DNA from: Paenibacillus sp. OK003
Lineage (GTDB): Bacteria > Bacillota > Bacilli > Paenibacillales > Paenibacillaceae
Length of the DNA stretch: 64,000 bases
Direction of reading: 5' to 3'
NCBI RefSeq assembly: GCF_900109515.1
Contig: NZ_FOBD01000008.1
Span: 248,001-312,000 of the forward strand
A model generated the notes under the pieces. The model was not told where the DNA came from and did not search any database. It saw only the letters and a list, made by a program, of their open reading frames with translations. Shown here one piece after another: positions 1 to 9,465 of this stretch (its first letter is position 1; every line of letters starts with the position of its first letter). Both the position numbers and the translations under genes were made by a program.

Positions 1-20
1 ATCGCAACTTCCTAACAACT

Positions 21-65
21 AAAAAGACACGTTCTGTGCACCTCACCGTGCGGAACGTGTCTTTT
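21..65. terminator. Bidirectional rho-independent terminator
   Basis: A long inverted repeat pairs AAAAAGACACGTTC with GAACGTGTCTTTT around a GC-rich loop. It has A/T tracts on both sides, so it can end the minus-strand oxidoreductase transcript and any plus-strand transcript entering from the left edge. Confidence 0.85.
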
Positions 66-98
66 CCTGTTCTGGCATATGTTCAAGGGATTCTATAT

Positions 99-1112
99 CT
101 ATTCAGGGTCCGCAACCTTTACTAGCTGTTTGCCCAGGTTATCTCCAGAGAAAAGGCCCATAAATGCTTCCGGCGTCCGGTCAAAACCTTCCACAATGTT
201 TTCTTCAAACTGAATATGGCCTTCCTTGATCCATTTTGCCAATTTGGCCCGGCCTTCCTTAAAGGATTTGGCATAGTCACCCACCAGAAAGCCTTTCATC
301 AACGCTGTATTGGTTAACAGTAACGTCTGCGGGCGCATGCCGATGTCCGGTTTCTCCAGATTATATGACGAAATCTGTCCACAGAGCGGAATACGTGCAT
401 TCCGATTAATATGACGCAGTACAGCATCGGAGATTTCACCGCCAACATTGTCGAAATAAACGTCTACGCCAGCCGGGCAAGCCCGTTCAATGGCAGCAGA
501 CATATCCTCTTCGTGCTTATAGTTCAACACCACGTCGAATCCCAGTTGTTCTTTCAGGTAAGCACATTTCTCGTCAGAACCTGCAATCCCGACTACACGC
601 GCACCTACAATCTTGGCGATCTGGCCCGCGATCATGCCCACCGCTCCGGCTGCTCCCGATACGACCACCGTTTCGCCGTCCTTCGGCTTACCGATATCTT
701 CCATGCCAAAATAAGCGGTCAAACCGGTCATGCCCAGCGCACCCAGGTAAGCCGTAATTGGAGCTTCTTCTGTATCGATCAAGGAAATATCTCCCGTATT
801 TACGGCTGCATACTGCTGCCAGCCCCACATGCCGGAAACCAAATCCCCTTTGCGCAGATTAGGTTCCGAAGACTCCACCACCTGCCCAATCGTTCCGCCC
901 TTGATCACTTCATTCAACGCATAGGGGGGAGCATAGGATTTCGTATCTTTCATGCGGCCCCGCATGTATGGATCTACAGACAAATATAGCGTACGTACCA
1001 GGACTTGTCCTGCATCCGGTTCTGGAAGCGGTGCATCAATGAATTTAAAGTCTGCTCTGGATGGGGCACCTTCGGGACGAGACGCAAGTACAATCTGTTT
1101 ATTTTCAGACAC
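99..1112 (-). CDS. NADP-dependent medium-chain oxidoreductase (zinc-independent MDR family)
   Basis: A cytoplasmic enzyme of the leukotriene B4 dehydrogenase/curcumin reductase group, which reduces carbon-carbon double bonds next to carbonyls using NADPH. Seen: an N-terminal GroES-like half with the family signature YLSVDPYMRGRM near residue 45, then a Rossmann half with VVVSGAAGAVGMIAGQIAK near residue 150 and FDNVGGE near residue 222. Cysteine ligands of zinc alcohol dehydrogenases are absent, as expected for this subgroup. The GTG at 1112 is preferred because GGAGG lies 8 bases upstream; a TTG one codon earlier is also possible. The length of 337 residues is normal. The natural substrate cannot be told from sequence. 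Confidence 0.9.
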   Translation of the reverse strand: MSENKQIVLASRPEGAPSRADFKFIDAPLPEPDAGQVLVRTLYLSVDPYMRGRMKDTKSYAPPYALNEVIKGGTIGQVVESSEPNLRKGDLVSGMWGWQQYAAVNTGDISLIDTEEAPITAYLGALGMTGLTAYFGMEDIGKPKDGETVVVSGAAGAVGMIAGQIAKIVGARVVGIAGSDEKCAYLKEQLGFDVVLNYKHEEDMSAAIERACPAGVDVYFDNVGGEISDAVLRHINRNARIPLCGQISSYNLEKPDIGMRPQTLLLTNTALMKGFLVGDYAKSFKEGRAKLAKWIKEGHIQFEENIVEGFDRTPEAFMGLFSGDNLGKQLVKVADPE

Positions 1113-1286
1113 CAAAATGACCTCCTTCTTGCCAGTGGACAGGGGTCAACCCTCTGTCAGCTGATATCATTCACCACCGGCTCTATGTGTATCGCCTCTA
1201 AGTAGTTTAAACCGAAACAGGCGGATCACAAACGTGGGCCGCCTTGAAATATGCAAATATCATCACATTTGAGACATTGGGAGCCA

Positions 1287-2033
1287 TTATTGAGCAGTCA
1301 GAATGACAGGACCATCTGCTGTAATGGCAATCGTATGCTCATATTGGGCAGACAGACTTCCATCCTGAGTACGTGCTGTCCAACCATCCGAGTCCAGCTT
1401 GCTACGGTACGTACCAATGTTGAGCATCGGCTCAATCGTAATAACCATGCCTTCCTTAAGACGTGGACCACGGTGTGGTGGGCCGTAGTGAGGCACCTGT
1501 GGTTCCTCATGCATCTTCTCGCCGATTCCGTGACCGATAAATTCACGAACAACCGATAGACCTTCACCTTCCGCATATGTCTGAATCGCATGGGAGATAT
1601 CACCGATTCGGTTGCCAATTACAGCCAGTTCAATCCCTTTATAAAGGGATGTTTTGGTGACGTCCAACAGATGCTGTGCTTCTGGAGTCACCTGCCCCAC
1701 CGCATACGACCACGCGGAGTCGGCGAGCCAGCCGTTCAGATTCACGACCATATCAATCGTAACGATGTCTCCATCCTGGAGTACATATTTTCCCGGAAAT
1801 CCATGACAGATCACATCATTAACCGACGCACATGTCGCATATTGGTATCCGTTGTATCCCTTTTGTTCCGGCGTAGCGCCATTTTTCTTGATAAAAGCTT
1901 CTGCAAACTGATCAATTTCCTGTGTCGTGATCCCTGGACGGATCATTCCTGCGATTTCTCTATGGCATGCGGCAAGAATTTCTCCGGCCTTCTTCATAAG
2001 TTCGATTTGTTCTTTAGTCTTCAACGTAATCAT
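1287..2033 (-). CDS. map: Methionine aminopeptidase, type I
   Basis: Removes the initiator methionine from nascent proteins in the cytoplasm, using two metal ions. Seen: the pita-bread fold landmarks, including HGFPGKYVLQDGDIVTIDM, with the first metal-binding aspartate near residue 94, the second in WLADSAWSY, the histidine in GHGIGEKMHE, and glutamates in ITIEPML and in YEHTIAIT near the C-terminus. The length of 248 residues fits type I without an N-terminal extension. An AGGAG motif precedes the ATG. It stands alone rather than in the ribosomal-protein operon where a first map gene usually lies, so it may be a second copy; this is inference. Confidence 0.93.
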   Translation of the reverse strand: MITLKTKEQIELMKKAGEILAACHREIAGMIRPGITTQEIDQFAEAFIKKNGATPEQKGYNGYQYATCASVNDVICHGFPGKYVLQDGDIVTIDMVVNLNGWLADSAWSYAVGQVTPEAQHLLDVTKTSLYKGIELAVIGNRIGDISHAIQTYAEGEGLSVVREFIGHGIGEKMHEEPQVPHYGPPHRGPRLKEGMVITIEPMLNIGTYRSKLDSDGWTARTQDGSLSAQYEHTIAITADGPVILTAQ

Positions 2034-2240
2034 TACAACTACTCCTGTCCGTTAAAATCTCATCCTGTCTTCTATTGTAACGCGAAATGCTCAAAATAAA
2101 AAATTCCGTGTAATCCCAACATCCTATTATACGCCCAGCCCCTGTGCAATGAATTTAATCCTCCTAAAAAAAATCCGAAACCCGTCCAATTGAAGCTCCG
2201 TATATGCTTAAAACGGCTGAAGTCGAAAGGATGAACGTTC

Positions 2241-2447
2241 ATGTTCAAAAAGATTATAGGCAAACTTCTGGATTCTAAATCTTCATCTCACCGTAGGCGC
2301 AGCTCATCAGATCGACGTTCATATAAACGTTACAGCAGTTCCTCTGGCAAGCGTACCTACCAACGCTATTCATCTTCGGATGCGAAGCGTCGGGATAGCC
2401 GTCACGGCTCCGGTTATTATAAAAGCAGAAAATACAGCTCCAGCTAG
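2241..2447 (+). CDS. Small Ser/Arg-rich basic protein of unknown function
   Basis: A 68-residue protein starting with a short amphipathic MFKKIIGKLLDSK segment. The rest is composed almost only of Ser, Arg, Lys, Tyr, Gly, Asp and His, with repeated RRSSSDRRSYKRYSSSS-like units. No fold or family is recognised. AAAGGA lies upstream of the ATG and a terminator follows the stop, which supports a real gene. The strong positive charge would suit nucleic-acid, cell-wall or spore-coat association, but that is speculation. Its low complexity means similarity searches may mislead. Confidence 0.65.
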   Translation: MFKKIIGKLLDSKSSSHRRRSSSDRRSYKRYSSSSGKRTYQRYSSSDAKRRDSRHGSGYYKSRKYSSS

Positions 2448-2477
2448 ACTGGCGCTAAATCATCGTATATGTATTAA

Positions 2478-2523
2478 AAGGGTTGTTCTGCCAGCCGTCT
2501 TCACGGTTAGCAAAACAACCCTT
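2478..2523. terminator. Convergent terminator between small basic gene and kinase gene
   Basis: AAGGGTTGTT and AACAACCCTT form a stem around a 26-base loop and are followed by a T-rich tract on the plus strand. It lies between convergent genes and could serve both. Confidence 0.6.
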
Positions 2524-2533
2524 ATTTATTTCT

Positions 2534-3376
2534 TCATCGCAACTTTATCAGCACACGGTCAATATCCGCCTGTAATTCCAGCCCATCGCCTTCATAGCCT
2601 GGACGAAGTCCAAGCAGTCGTTCCAGCATATCGCGAACTTCCGGCGCAAGCTTGAGTTCTTCCTGCCAGCTGGCCGGTTTGCGGCCCTTTTCCGGCTCGT
2701 AAGCGGAATACAGCATGAACAAAAGAAAATGACCGAGATCCTGCAAATCCTGGTCAGGTGCAGCCAGCTCATCTTCCGGCTCGGGCAATTCACGCATCCG
2801 GCGTTTCAGCTCAGGCAACAACGGCTCCCCCATGCGCCGCGCCAGGCCAAAATCAATCAAATGCACCTGCCCCTCACGTAAAATGACATTTGGAATACGA
2901 ACATCCCCATGAATATATCCCTGCTCATGAACATGCATAATAGGAGACAGCAGTTGCTTTACCAGCTCCAGACACTGCTGTTCCGTATATTGGCGGCCTT
3001 GATCGAATATGCACTGTTCCAGTGTCTCCCCAAGGATATACTCGGTAACAATGTAACTGCGCGCCCGGTATGTGAACACATCCAGCAACTCAGGGATCGC
3101 CGGATGATCCATCCGGTTCATCACATTCGCCTCTCTGTCCAGCAACCGTACAGCCAGTTTACCCTTGCTGGGTTTGGATTCTTTTAACGCCACATCCATG
3201 CCAGTCTGTTCATCGGTACACAGATATGTCAGTCCATAACTTCCCATGCCGAGCAAGTCATATATTGTATAACGCCCGGCGATCTTCGTACCTTTCCGCC
3301 GAGGACGATCAGTCCATAGGCCGAGCAGTTTTTGCCAGCTTCGTCGCAGCTCCACAGGTCCTCCCACGCCAGCCAT
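2534..3376 (-). CDS. Serine/threonine-protein-kinase-like protein
   Basis: A soluble single-domain kinase-fold protein of 280 residues with no membrane segment. Seen in order: the glycine loop LGMGSYGLTY near residue 42, the ATP-binding lysine in VALKES, the catalytic loop YIHGDVRIPNVIL near residue 158, and the metal-binding LIDFGLA. The catalytic loop reads HGD rather than HRD, but the aspartate and downstream asparagine are kept, so activity is plausible. The tail after the DFG region is short and acidic. AGGAGATC precedes the ATG. There is no partner phosphatase next to it, and its target is unknown. Confidence 0.82.
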   Translation of the reverse strand: MAGVGGPVELRRSWQKLLGLWTDRPRRKGTKIAGRYTIYDLLGMGSYGLTYLCTDEQTGMDVALKESKPSKGKLAVRLLDREANVMNRMDHPAIPELLDVFTYRARSYIVTEYILGETLEQCIFDQGRQYTEQQCLELVKQLLSPIMHVHEQGYIHGDVRIPNVILREGQVHLIDFGLARRMGEPLLPELKRRMRELPEPEDELAAPDQDLQDLGHFLLFMLYSAYEPEKGRKPASWQEELKLAPEVRDMLERLLGLRPGYEGDGLELQADIDRVLIKLR

Positions 3377-3489
3377 CTGATCTCCTGTTCTCCGTTTAAG
3401 CAGAACAGATCAGCAGCCAGTCTTGTTGTTGTATGCGCTCATTATATCAAGCTGCCTGTGTAAAATCACGACGAGCATGGGCCAGATAT

Positions 3490-4149
3490 TCAGGCTTCTT
3501 TGTGCTTTTTGGGCAGCAGCCCGAACAACATTCGGAGCGACATTCCTTTGGGTTTGCGTTTTCTTCCCTGGAAGCTGCGCAGATTGGTGACCAGTTCACG
3601 GTCCCGCTCCTCTTCGAGCTTCTCATTCATCCACAGGCGCTGCTTCTCCATCTGCTCCTGGAGAGCAAGATGGCTATCGGCCAGATGTTGCAGCGTTAAC
3701 TCCAACTCGTCAACTCGTTGTTGCAGGAGCTGTACGCGATCATCCTGCTGCTCTACAGCGCCGTGAGTCACTTCACTTACCAGTTGCCCAAGGCCTTCAT
3801 AGGCTCTTAGGGTACCCGTTGGCTTTGGTTCAGGCTCCTCTGGGAATATCGCAGGCATAACGGTTGCCGCACATTCTGCCATCGAAGAACTTTCCATTGC
3901 CATTACAGGCACGCCTGGGGACAGTACAGTCACCACAGCATCTGCAAGTGGCAGGTTATGTTCCCTAAGTTCGGTCATCAGCCGTTCAATGCACTCGATA
4001 TCATCCGACTTGAACAATCTCGATTTGTTGGCGGAACGCTCGAATCGGTACCCCTGTTCCTCAAGCGCTGCCGCATATTTACGAAGAGTACTGGCACCAA
4101 TGCCCAGGCTCTTGGCCGTTTCCGTCGTTGCTCCTGCTTCTTCAATCAT
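3490..4149 (-). CDS. MerR-like DNA-binding protein with coiled coil
   Basis: A 219-residue protein. The N-terminal 70 residues contain a winged-helix/MerR-type motif (ETAKSLGIGASTLRKYAAALEEQGYRF, then RLFKSDDIECIERL). The central part is Pro/Glu-rich linker, followed by a predicted coiled coil from about residue 135 to 180 rich in Gln, Glu and Leu, and a basic tail. This layout matches the MerR-like proteins found beside sporulation and chromosome-anchoring factors such as RacA, but RacA itself is not claimed. GGGAGGG lies 8 bases before the ATG. No ligand-binding domain is seen, so structural DNA binding is as likely as gene regulation. Confidence 0.7.
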   Translation of the reverse strand: MIEEAGATTETAKSLGIGASTLRKYAAALEEQGYRFERSANKSRLFKSDDIECIERLMTELREHNLPLADAVVTVLSPGVPVMAMESSSMAECAATVMPAIFPEEPEPKPTGTLRAYEGLGQLVSEVTHGAVEQQDDRVQLLQQRVDELELTLQHLADSHLALQEQMEKQRLWMNEKLEEERDRELVTNLRSFQGRKRKPKGMSLRMLFGLLPKKHKEA

Positions 4150-4649
4150 TATTATTCCCTCCCGGAATGAAGTCTTTTTGATACAAGGTAGTGGCTTCAG
4201 CGTTCCCTTCTGGAACTGTCATCGGATCGGGTCAACCTGTCTCATGGATCAAGTACGCATGTTTCATTTGCTTGTCCGTATGTATTCGTCAATCTCTTTG
4301 CAGATCCCTTTGACGCTTTTCTTCTGTTTCTGAGGATTCATAAGAACTTTTGTCAGTTGCCTCATTCGTAAAAATAACCCTTCATCCGACAATGAACATG
4401 AATGCTGTCATGTCGAAATTCGTTAGTGCAAACGCCGTCACTTTTTATGAAGAAAAATCAATCATGTCAATTTTGTTAACTCCGTCACTCCAATACGCTC
4501 CCGCGACAGAGGAAATCATTGCTGCACTGCTTTTTCATGTGTTATCTTATGTAACGTAGAAATTGTTATTAACATAAAATAAAGGACTATACTTAACATA
4601 TGTCTCATTAAGAACGGATAAATCAAATGTAAATGGGGGCTGAACGGCA
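4150..4649. other. Long divergent intergenic region
   Basis: About 500 bases separate the MerR-like gene (minus) from ldh (plus). A possible ldh -10 element, TATACT at 4588-4593, is present, but the best -35 (TTGTTA at 4563) is 19 bases away, so this promoter is weak. No Rex-type operator, structured RNA or convincing small gene was found. Short open frames here lack ribosome binding sites and family features. Confidence 0.4.
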
Positions 4650-5603
4650 GTGTTAGGCAAATCAGGTAAAGTAGCGGTGATCGGGGCGGGACTTGTCGGT
4701 TCAAGTTGTGCGTATTCCATGATTAATCAATCGATATGCAGAGAGATTATGATGGTTGACCGGACGTATGATCGCGCGGTTGCACAGGCGTTGGATTTTT
4801 CCCATTGCATGGACTTCACACATAACCGCACGAAGGTATACGCTGGTACTTATGCAGATTGCGGCAGCATGGACGTCATTATCCTGACTGCCGGAGGGAA
4901 TCCGAAGCCAGGACAGACGCGTCTGGATATTCTGGAGGAAGCGGAGTCCATCGCCAAAGATATCGTTGTTCCTATCATGAATAGCGGATTCCGGGGGATT
5001 TTTGTCGTCGCGGCCAATCCGGTTGACATAGTAACTTATATGGTATGGAAGCTGTCCGGGCTTCCGCGTGAACGAGTCATCGGTACAGGTACGTCTATTG
5101 ATTCATCCCGGCTCAAAACGCTGTTGTCAGAGGTCTTCTCCATCGATCCACGCAGCGTGCACGGATATGCTCTCGGGGAGCATGGGGAATCCCAGTTCGT
5201 GGCATGGTCGCATGTCACCATCGGAGGCAAACCGATTATGCACATTATGGAGCAGCACAAGGAACGCTTCAAACATCTGGACCTGGAAGATATCGCCCGC
5301 AAAACGAAAGATGCCGGTTGGGAAATTTTCACTCGTAAAGGTTCGACGCAATTCGGAATCGGTAACGCACTCGCACATATTACCCGTTCGATTCTCAACG
5401 ATGAACATAAGATCATTGCTGTCTCCGCAATCCTTGATGGAGAGTACGGACAGACCAACGTCTGTGCAGGTGTTCCGGCCATTATTGGCGGGGATGGGAT
5501 TCAGGAGATTATCGAATTGAATTTGGATGCATCTGAACGTGAGAAATTCGAGCGTTCATGCGAAGTTTTGTCAGGTAACATCAATCGTCTTACCCTGGTT
5601 TGA
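4650..5603 (+). CDS. ldh: L-lactate dehydrogenase
   Basis: Interconverts pyruvate and L-lactate with NADH, regenerating NAD during oxygen limitation. Seen: the dinucleotide-binding motif [11 protein letters not shown] near residue 8, the substrate loop with the arginine in [11 protein letters not shown] near residue 90, the conserved [10 protein letters not shown], and the catalytic histidine in ALGEHGESQ near residue 179. The length of 317 residues is standard. The start is a GTG with a GGGGG-containing binding site about 9 bases upstream. The gene is monocistronic and ends at a strong terminator. LDH is preferred over malate dehydrogenase because of the GQTR loop. Confidence 0.93.
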   Translation: MLGKSGKVAVIGAGLVGSSCAYSMINQSICREIMMVDRTYDRAVAQALDFSHCMDFTHNRTKVYAGTYADCGSMDVIILTAGGNPKPGQTRLDILEEAESIAKDIVVPIMNSGFRGIFVVAANPVDIVTYMVWKLSGLPRERVIGTGTSIDSSRLKTLLSEVFSIDPRSVHGYALGEHGESQFVAWSHVTIGGKPIMHIMEQHKERFKHLDLEDIARKTKDAGWEIFTRKGSTQFGIGNALAHITRSILNDEHKIIAVSAILDGEYGQTNVCAGVPAIIGGDGIQEIIELNLDASEREKFERSCEVLSGNINRLTLV

Positions 5604-5647
5604 CCAGTTCAGCCATTCAAGGATGGTCCATAACCAAATATTCAGAA

Positions 5648-5701
5648 CCACAAAAACGCCAATAACCTCCTGATACAGAAGCGTCATTGGCGTTTTTGTG
5701 G
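5648..5701. terminator. Bidirectional terminator between ldh and hybrid kinase
   Basis: CCACAAAAACGCCAAT pairs perfectly with ATTGGCGTTTTTGTGG. T tracts lie on both strands, serving the two convergent genes. Confidence 0.9.
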
Positions 5702-5727
5702 TTGTTTTTTTACCTACCTTGGAGTCT

Positions 5728-8442
5728 TCAGCTTGGTGCAAGCTGGGGTTCATCTGCTGGCCCCCATTGCTGCAATACCCGCTTTAATTCACTCAGCATG
5801 ATTGGTTTGCTGATGAAGTCGCGCATCCCAATCTCCAAACAAGCTTCCTTGTCTTCACGTTTGGCATTTCCGGTTACCGCTATAATAGCAGGAATACGCT
5901 CCTGCGGAATTAATCGGTGTACAAGGTCTGTCGCCTTGAGTCCATCCATAACAGGCATCTGAAGATCCATCAGGACAATATCATAAGCATTTTGCGAAAT
6001 GGCTTCGATCGCTTCAACCCCATTGGTGCATACATCTGCTTGGTAACCAAGTTTCTCCAAATACTCCGATAAAATCTTTCGGTTTACCGGGTGATCCTCG
6101 GCAACAAGAATACGTATCGCTACCTTATCCCCCTGGCGTGTCCGATCATGGCTGAATTGACGTGCAGATTGCTCTGCCTCTGCAGTCGCATCTACACTTG
6201 TGGCAGGCACAGCGAACCGGAAGGTTGATCCCTTTCCTTCTTCACTCTCCACACTGATACTGCCCCCCATAATCTCCACGAGCCGCTTCGAGATGACTAA
6301 TCCAAGACCTGTCCCGCCGTATTTGCGGTTAATCACAGGATGCAGTTGAGAGAACGACTGGAACAACTGATCCAGCTTATCTTCTGGAATACCGATCCCC
6401 GTATCCTTCACCGCAAAGTCCAGCACACTCGCTTCCGGTCGATTGCCACGAATAATATCTACCGTGACATCAATGCCCCCCTGATCCGTAAACTTCAAGG
6501 CATTGCTCACCAGATTGACGAGGATTTGTCGAATACGCATCACATCCCCCACCATAAACTCAGGGATATCGGGATTGAGCCGATACCGGATCTTCAACTG
6601 TTTCTCTTCCGCTCTAGGGGAGAAAAGCTCCGCGACCTGTTCCAACATGATGCGCAGCGAGAACGGTTCGTAGGCCAGAGCCATTTTACCGGATTCCAAT
6701 TTACTGAAATCAAGGATATCATTCAGAATATTTAACAGTGCATCACCGCTCTCACGGATGATCTCGGCGTATTCTCGCTGTTCCTCCGACAAATCCGTGC
6801 CGATCAGCAATTCAGTCATCCCCACGATTCCGTTCATTGGTGTGCGAATTTCATGACTGACCATGGACAGGAATTCCGACTTGGCCTGTGCCGCGAGTTC
6901 AGCGGTTTCCTTGGCGCGCACAATTTCGCGATCACCCGTCACATCATTGAACACGATAACGGCTCCACGAATCTGACCTTCATCAATAATCGGTGTAACC
7001 TGGTATTCTACCAGAAAGCTGGTTCCATCTTTGCGCCAGAACACATCTTCCTTCACCGTGCGACACTGCCCGTCCATCACCGTCATATGAATAGGACATT
7101 CATTTTCGGGAAAATAACTGCCGTCTGCACGTGAATGATGGATGATGGGATGAGAGTTTTTACCAACAAACTCTTCCGCTTCGTAGCCAAACATGGAAGC
7201 AGCAGCTGGATTCATAAACCTGGTGATGCCATCTGCGTCTAATCCATAGATGCCCTCTGTAACCGAGTTAAGAATCAAGGCGTGCTGTTTGCTAAGCTCC
7301 TGAATCTGCTCCGTATAATCCTTACGCTCCGTAATATCAGACAGGATCCCATACACCCCCACGAGTTCCTGGTCCACAATAATGGGAACATTAATGATAG
7401 ACACATCAACCTTCCTGCCACTGGAATTCACGATCCGAGTTTCATAATGTTGGGGTTTACCCTGCTTCACCAGTTCGAAGTATGCCTGCCCGCTGTGTAC
7501 TTCACTTTTATCCAGATGCGAAAGAAAGGACTGCCCAATCAATTTGCTTCGAGGCACATCCAGCATTTTGACCAGATTGCGGTTCACTGCCGTATATTTG
7601 CCTTCAAGATTCAGTGAGTATACCGCTGCCGGATTATGTTCGAAGAGAGATTTGTACCGTTGACGACTTTCTCTAAGGCGTCTTTCTGCATTTTTATGCT
7701 GGGTAATATCCCGGCTGACACTGACAATCTGAGTACTCTTGCCTTCTTCGTCAGCCACAGGCTTCGCCAGCGTTTCCATCCAGATATAGTGCCCCTTCTT
7801 ATGAAGCACTCGCATCTTGCAGCCATTCCCACTCGACGACATTTCCAGAAGTTCAGGATAATCCCCAGGGTAACAGTAATCCTTCAAGGACTTTCCTGTC
7901 ACCTCTTCCGGACGATAGCCCAGCAACGAATAGACGGAAGGAGAAACATAGAGCAGCTTCCCGTCCATCGAACTCGTTGTAATGAGGTCCTGAGCATGGT
8001 CCGCCAACATCTGATATTTCTCCTGCGTTTCATGCAATTTACGTTCCACTTCCACGATCTCGGTTACATCCCTGGCAATACCGTATATCCCCACAATCTC
8101 TTCTTTCTCCGTTATGGGCACATAGGTAATCTTGGCCTGTTTCAGGGAACCGTCTCTATGATAAAACGTGATCGGCTTACTGACTGAATGGCCAGCCAGT
8201 ACCTCACTAATGTATTCTCCTCGTAACTCCTCGCTCTCAGGAGGGCAGATCGCATCTCGATTCAACCGACGGAGTTCTTCAAATGTATACCCTGAAATCC
8301 TCTCAATTGAGGGATTGGCATCAATATAATTTCCATGGATGTCCATCACATATATGGCATCTGGGTGATTAAAAAACAAGGATTGGTAAGAACTTCCCTC
8401 AGAAATAATGCGCTTTAGGGTTTCCGTTTTATTAATATCCAA
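5728..8442 (-). CDS. Hybrid sensor histidine kinase with four PAS domains and receiver
   Basis: A 904-residue cytoplasmic signalling protein without transmembrane segments. Seen in order: four PAS/PAC units (about residues 15-135, 140-255, 265-380 and 390-515), a HisKA domain with the phospho-acceptor histidine in MVSHEIRTPMNGIVG near residue 529, an ATPase domain with DTGIGIPEDKLD and GGTGLGLVISKRLVEIMGG, and a C-terminal receiver with the aspartate in DIVLMDLQMPVMDG near residue 826. The start is a TTG with GAGGGG upstream. The repeated PAS units suggest redox, light or ligand sensing, but no cofactor residue is diagnostic. No response regulator or Hpt gene is adjacent, so its output partner is elsewhere. 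Confidence 0.9.
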   Translation of the reverse strand: MDINKTETLKRIISEGSSYQSLFFNHPDAIYVMDIHGNYIDANPSIERISGYTFEELRRLNRDAICPPESEELRGEYISEVLAGHSVSKPITFYHRDGSLKQAKITYVPITEKEEIVGIYGIARDVTEIVEVERKLHETQEKYQMLADHAQDLITTSSMDGKLLYVSPSVYSLLGYRPEEVTGKSLKDYCYPGDYPELLEMSSSGNGCKMRVLHKKGHYIWMETLAKPVADEEGKSTQIVSVSRDITQHKNAERRLRESRQRYKSLFEHNPAAVYSLNLEGKYTAVNRNLVKMLDVPRSKLIGQSFLSHLDKSEVHSGQAYFELVKQGKPQHYETRIVNSSGRKVDVSIINVPIIVDQELVGVYGILSDITERKDYTEQIQELSKQHALILNSVTEGIYGLDADGITRFMNPAAASMFGYEAEEFVGKNSHPIIHHSRADGSYFPENECPIHMTVMDGQCRTVKEDVFWRKDGTSFLVEYQVTPIIDEGQIRGAVIVFNDVTGDREIVRAKETAELAAQAKSEFLSMVSHEIRTPMNGIVGMTELLIGTDLSEEQREYAEIIRESGDALLNILNDILDFSKLESGKMALAYEPFSLRIMLEQVAELFSPRAEEKQLKIRYRLNPDIPEFMVGDVMRIRQILVNLVSNALKFTDQGGIDVTVDIIRGNRPEASVLDFAVKDTGIGIPEDKLDQLFQSFSQLHPVINRKYGGTGLGLVISKRLVEIMGGSISVESEEGKGSTFRFAVPATSVDATAEAEQSARQFSHDRTRQGDKVAIRILVAEDHPVNRKILSEYLEKLGYQADVCTNGVEAIEAISQNAYDIVLMDLQMPVMDGLKATDLVHRLIPQERIPAIIAVTGNAKREDKEACLEIGMRDFISKPIMLSELKRVLQQWGPADEPQLAPS

Positions 8443-8622
8443 GGCTTACCCCTCTTTTCTTAGCCTATATCTTCATCTAACAACCCAAAAATATAATTTT
8501 CGGCGAAATGGGCCTACCCTCGAATAACCATGTAAGCCCTCCTAGAAACAGCTTTTTTTATTTTACCAGATTCCAGTTCGAATTTGCCTAAAATCTCTTC
8601 ACCATAACCATGTAAAAACGAC

Positions 8623-8684
8623 AAAAAAATCCCCTTTAAGCGACATAGTCCGTCAATAACCGAGGTCTATCTTTGCTTAAAAGG
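8623..8684 (-). terminator. Terminator after the ABC exporter operon
   Basis: On the minus strand, CCTTTTAAGC and GCTTAAAGGGG pair across a loop containing further complementary bases, followed by seven T residues. It lies 35 bases beyond the stop of the last permease gene. Confidence 0.75.
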
Positions 8685-8718
8685 AATTTATTACACAACT
8701 AATGAATAGTTTCTAAGA

Positions 8719-9465
8719 TTAAATTTCTTTTTTTCTAAAATATAAAACGCCAATTAAAATGAAAAGAACTGCACTGCCCCCGACAACCGCCAGCATCGTA
8801 CCCAGCGGAACATTATAAGCTCCGAAACCTCCACCTTCAAACGGTGTCATTAGAATCATCGGCTGCGCCCAAGGGTAATATGGACCATAGGTGGCCGAGT
8901 TCACGATCAGAATGTTGGGTACGGTTAACGCAAAATTCAATGCCAGCGGTGCGGCAAAGCTGCTCCATACCAAGGAAACGAACATTTGGAGAGCAGCGAG
9001 TGGCACACAAGCGAATAGCCCCAGCAGCAGCTTACCTGTAAGGAATCCCCATGGGATGGGGTCCGTCATGCCCTGGATCGTACCCGTCAGCAGGATGGCA
9101 CCCAATAACAGTAATTGTGTACCCGCCAGAAGCAAAATCACGATGGTCAGTTTGCCTGCATACACGCCCGTACGGGTAAGCGGCAGCACCAGCATTTGCT
9201 TCCAGCCTCCCCCCGCATGCTCGAATCGACAGACGAAAGAGGTAAATACGCCAGTCAGGATGGGCAGTAATAACAAACCGTGCAGAAAGACCATTGAACC
9301 CATAAGCACATTCCATTGACCTGATGGTGTGGACAGCAGCCCAATAACCAGTGCGATTAACGGACTCAGCAGAATCAGAAGCCAGATAGGTGATTTGCCC
9401 ATTTTGAGTCGCTCAGAGGACAGGATTCGGAAATAGGTTGTTGCAAAATTCATCTTAGGCCACAT
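8719..9465 (-). CDS. ABC-2 type permease, lantibiotic-immunity (MutG/EpiG) type
   Basis: A 248-residue integral membrane protein with about six hydrophobic segments. The N-terminal TYFRILSSERLKMGKSPIWLL and the FVCRFEHAGGGWKQMLVLPLTR motif after the second helix are typical of exporter permeases that remove bacitracin or lantibiotics from the membrane. It overlaps the preceding permease gene by 11 bases; an internal ATG at 9453 is an alternative start. It would pair with the other permease and the ATPase to form one transporter. The substrate cannot be read from sequence. Confidence 0.8.
   Translation of the reverse strand: MWPKMNFATTYFRILSSERLKMGKSPIWLLILLSPLIALVIGLLSTPSGQWNVLMGSMVFLHGLLLLPILTGVFTSFVCRFEHAGGGWKQMLVLPLTRTGVYAGKLTIVILLLAGTQLLLLGAILLTGTIQGMTDPIPWGFLTGKLLLGLFACVPLAALQMFVSLVWSSFAAPLALNFALTVPNILIVNSATYGPYYPWAQPMILMTPFEGGGFGAYNVPLGTMLAVVGGSAVLFILIGVLYFRKKEI

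Noticed and set aside
4350..4559. 69-codon plus-strand frame upstream of ldh
   Set aside because: No ribosome binding site, no motif, and codon content unlike its neighbours; treated as chance frame in an intergenic region.
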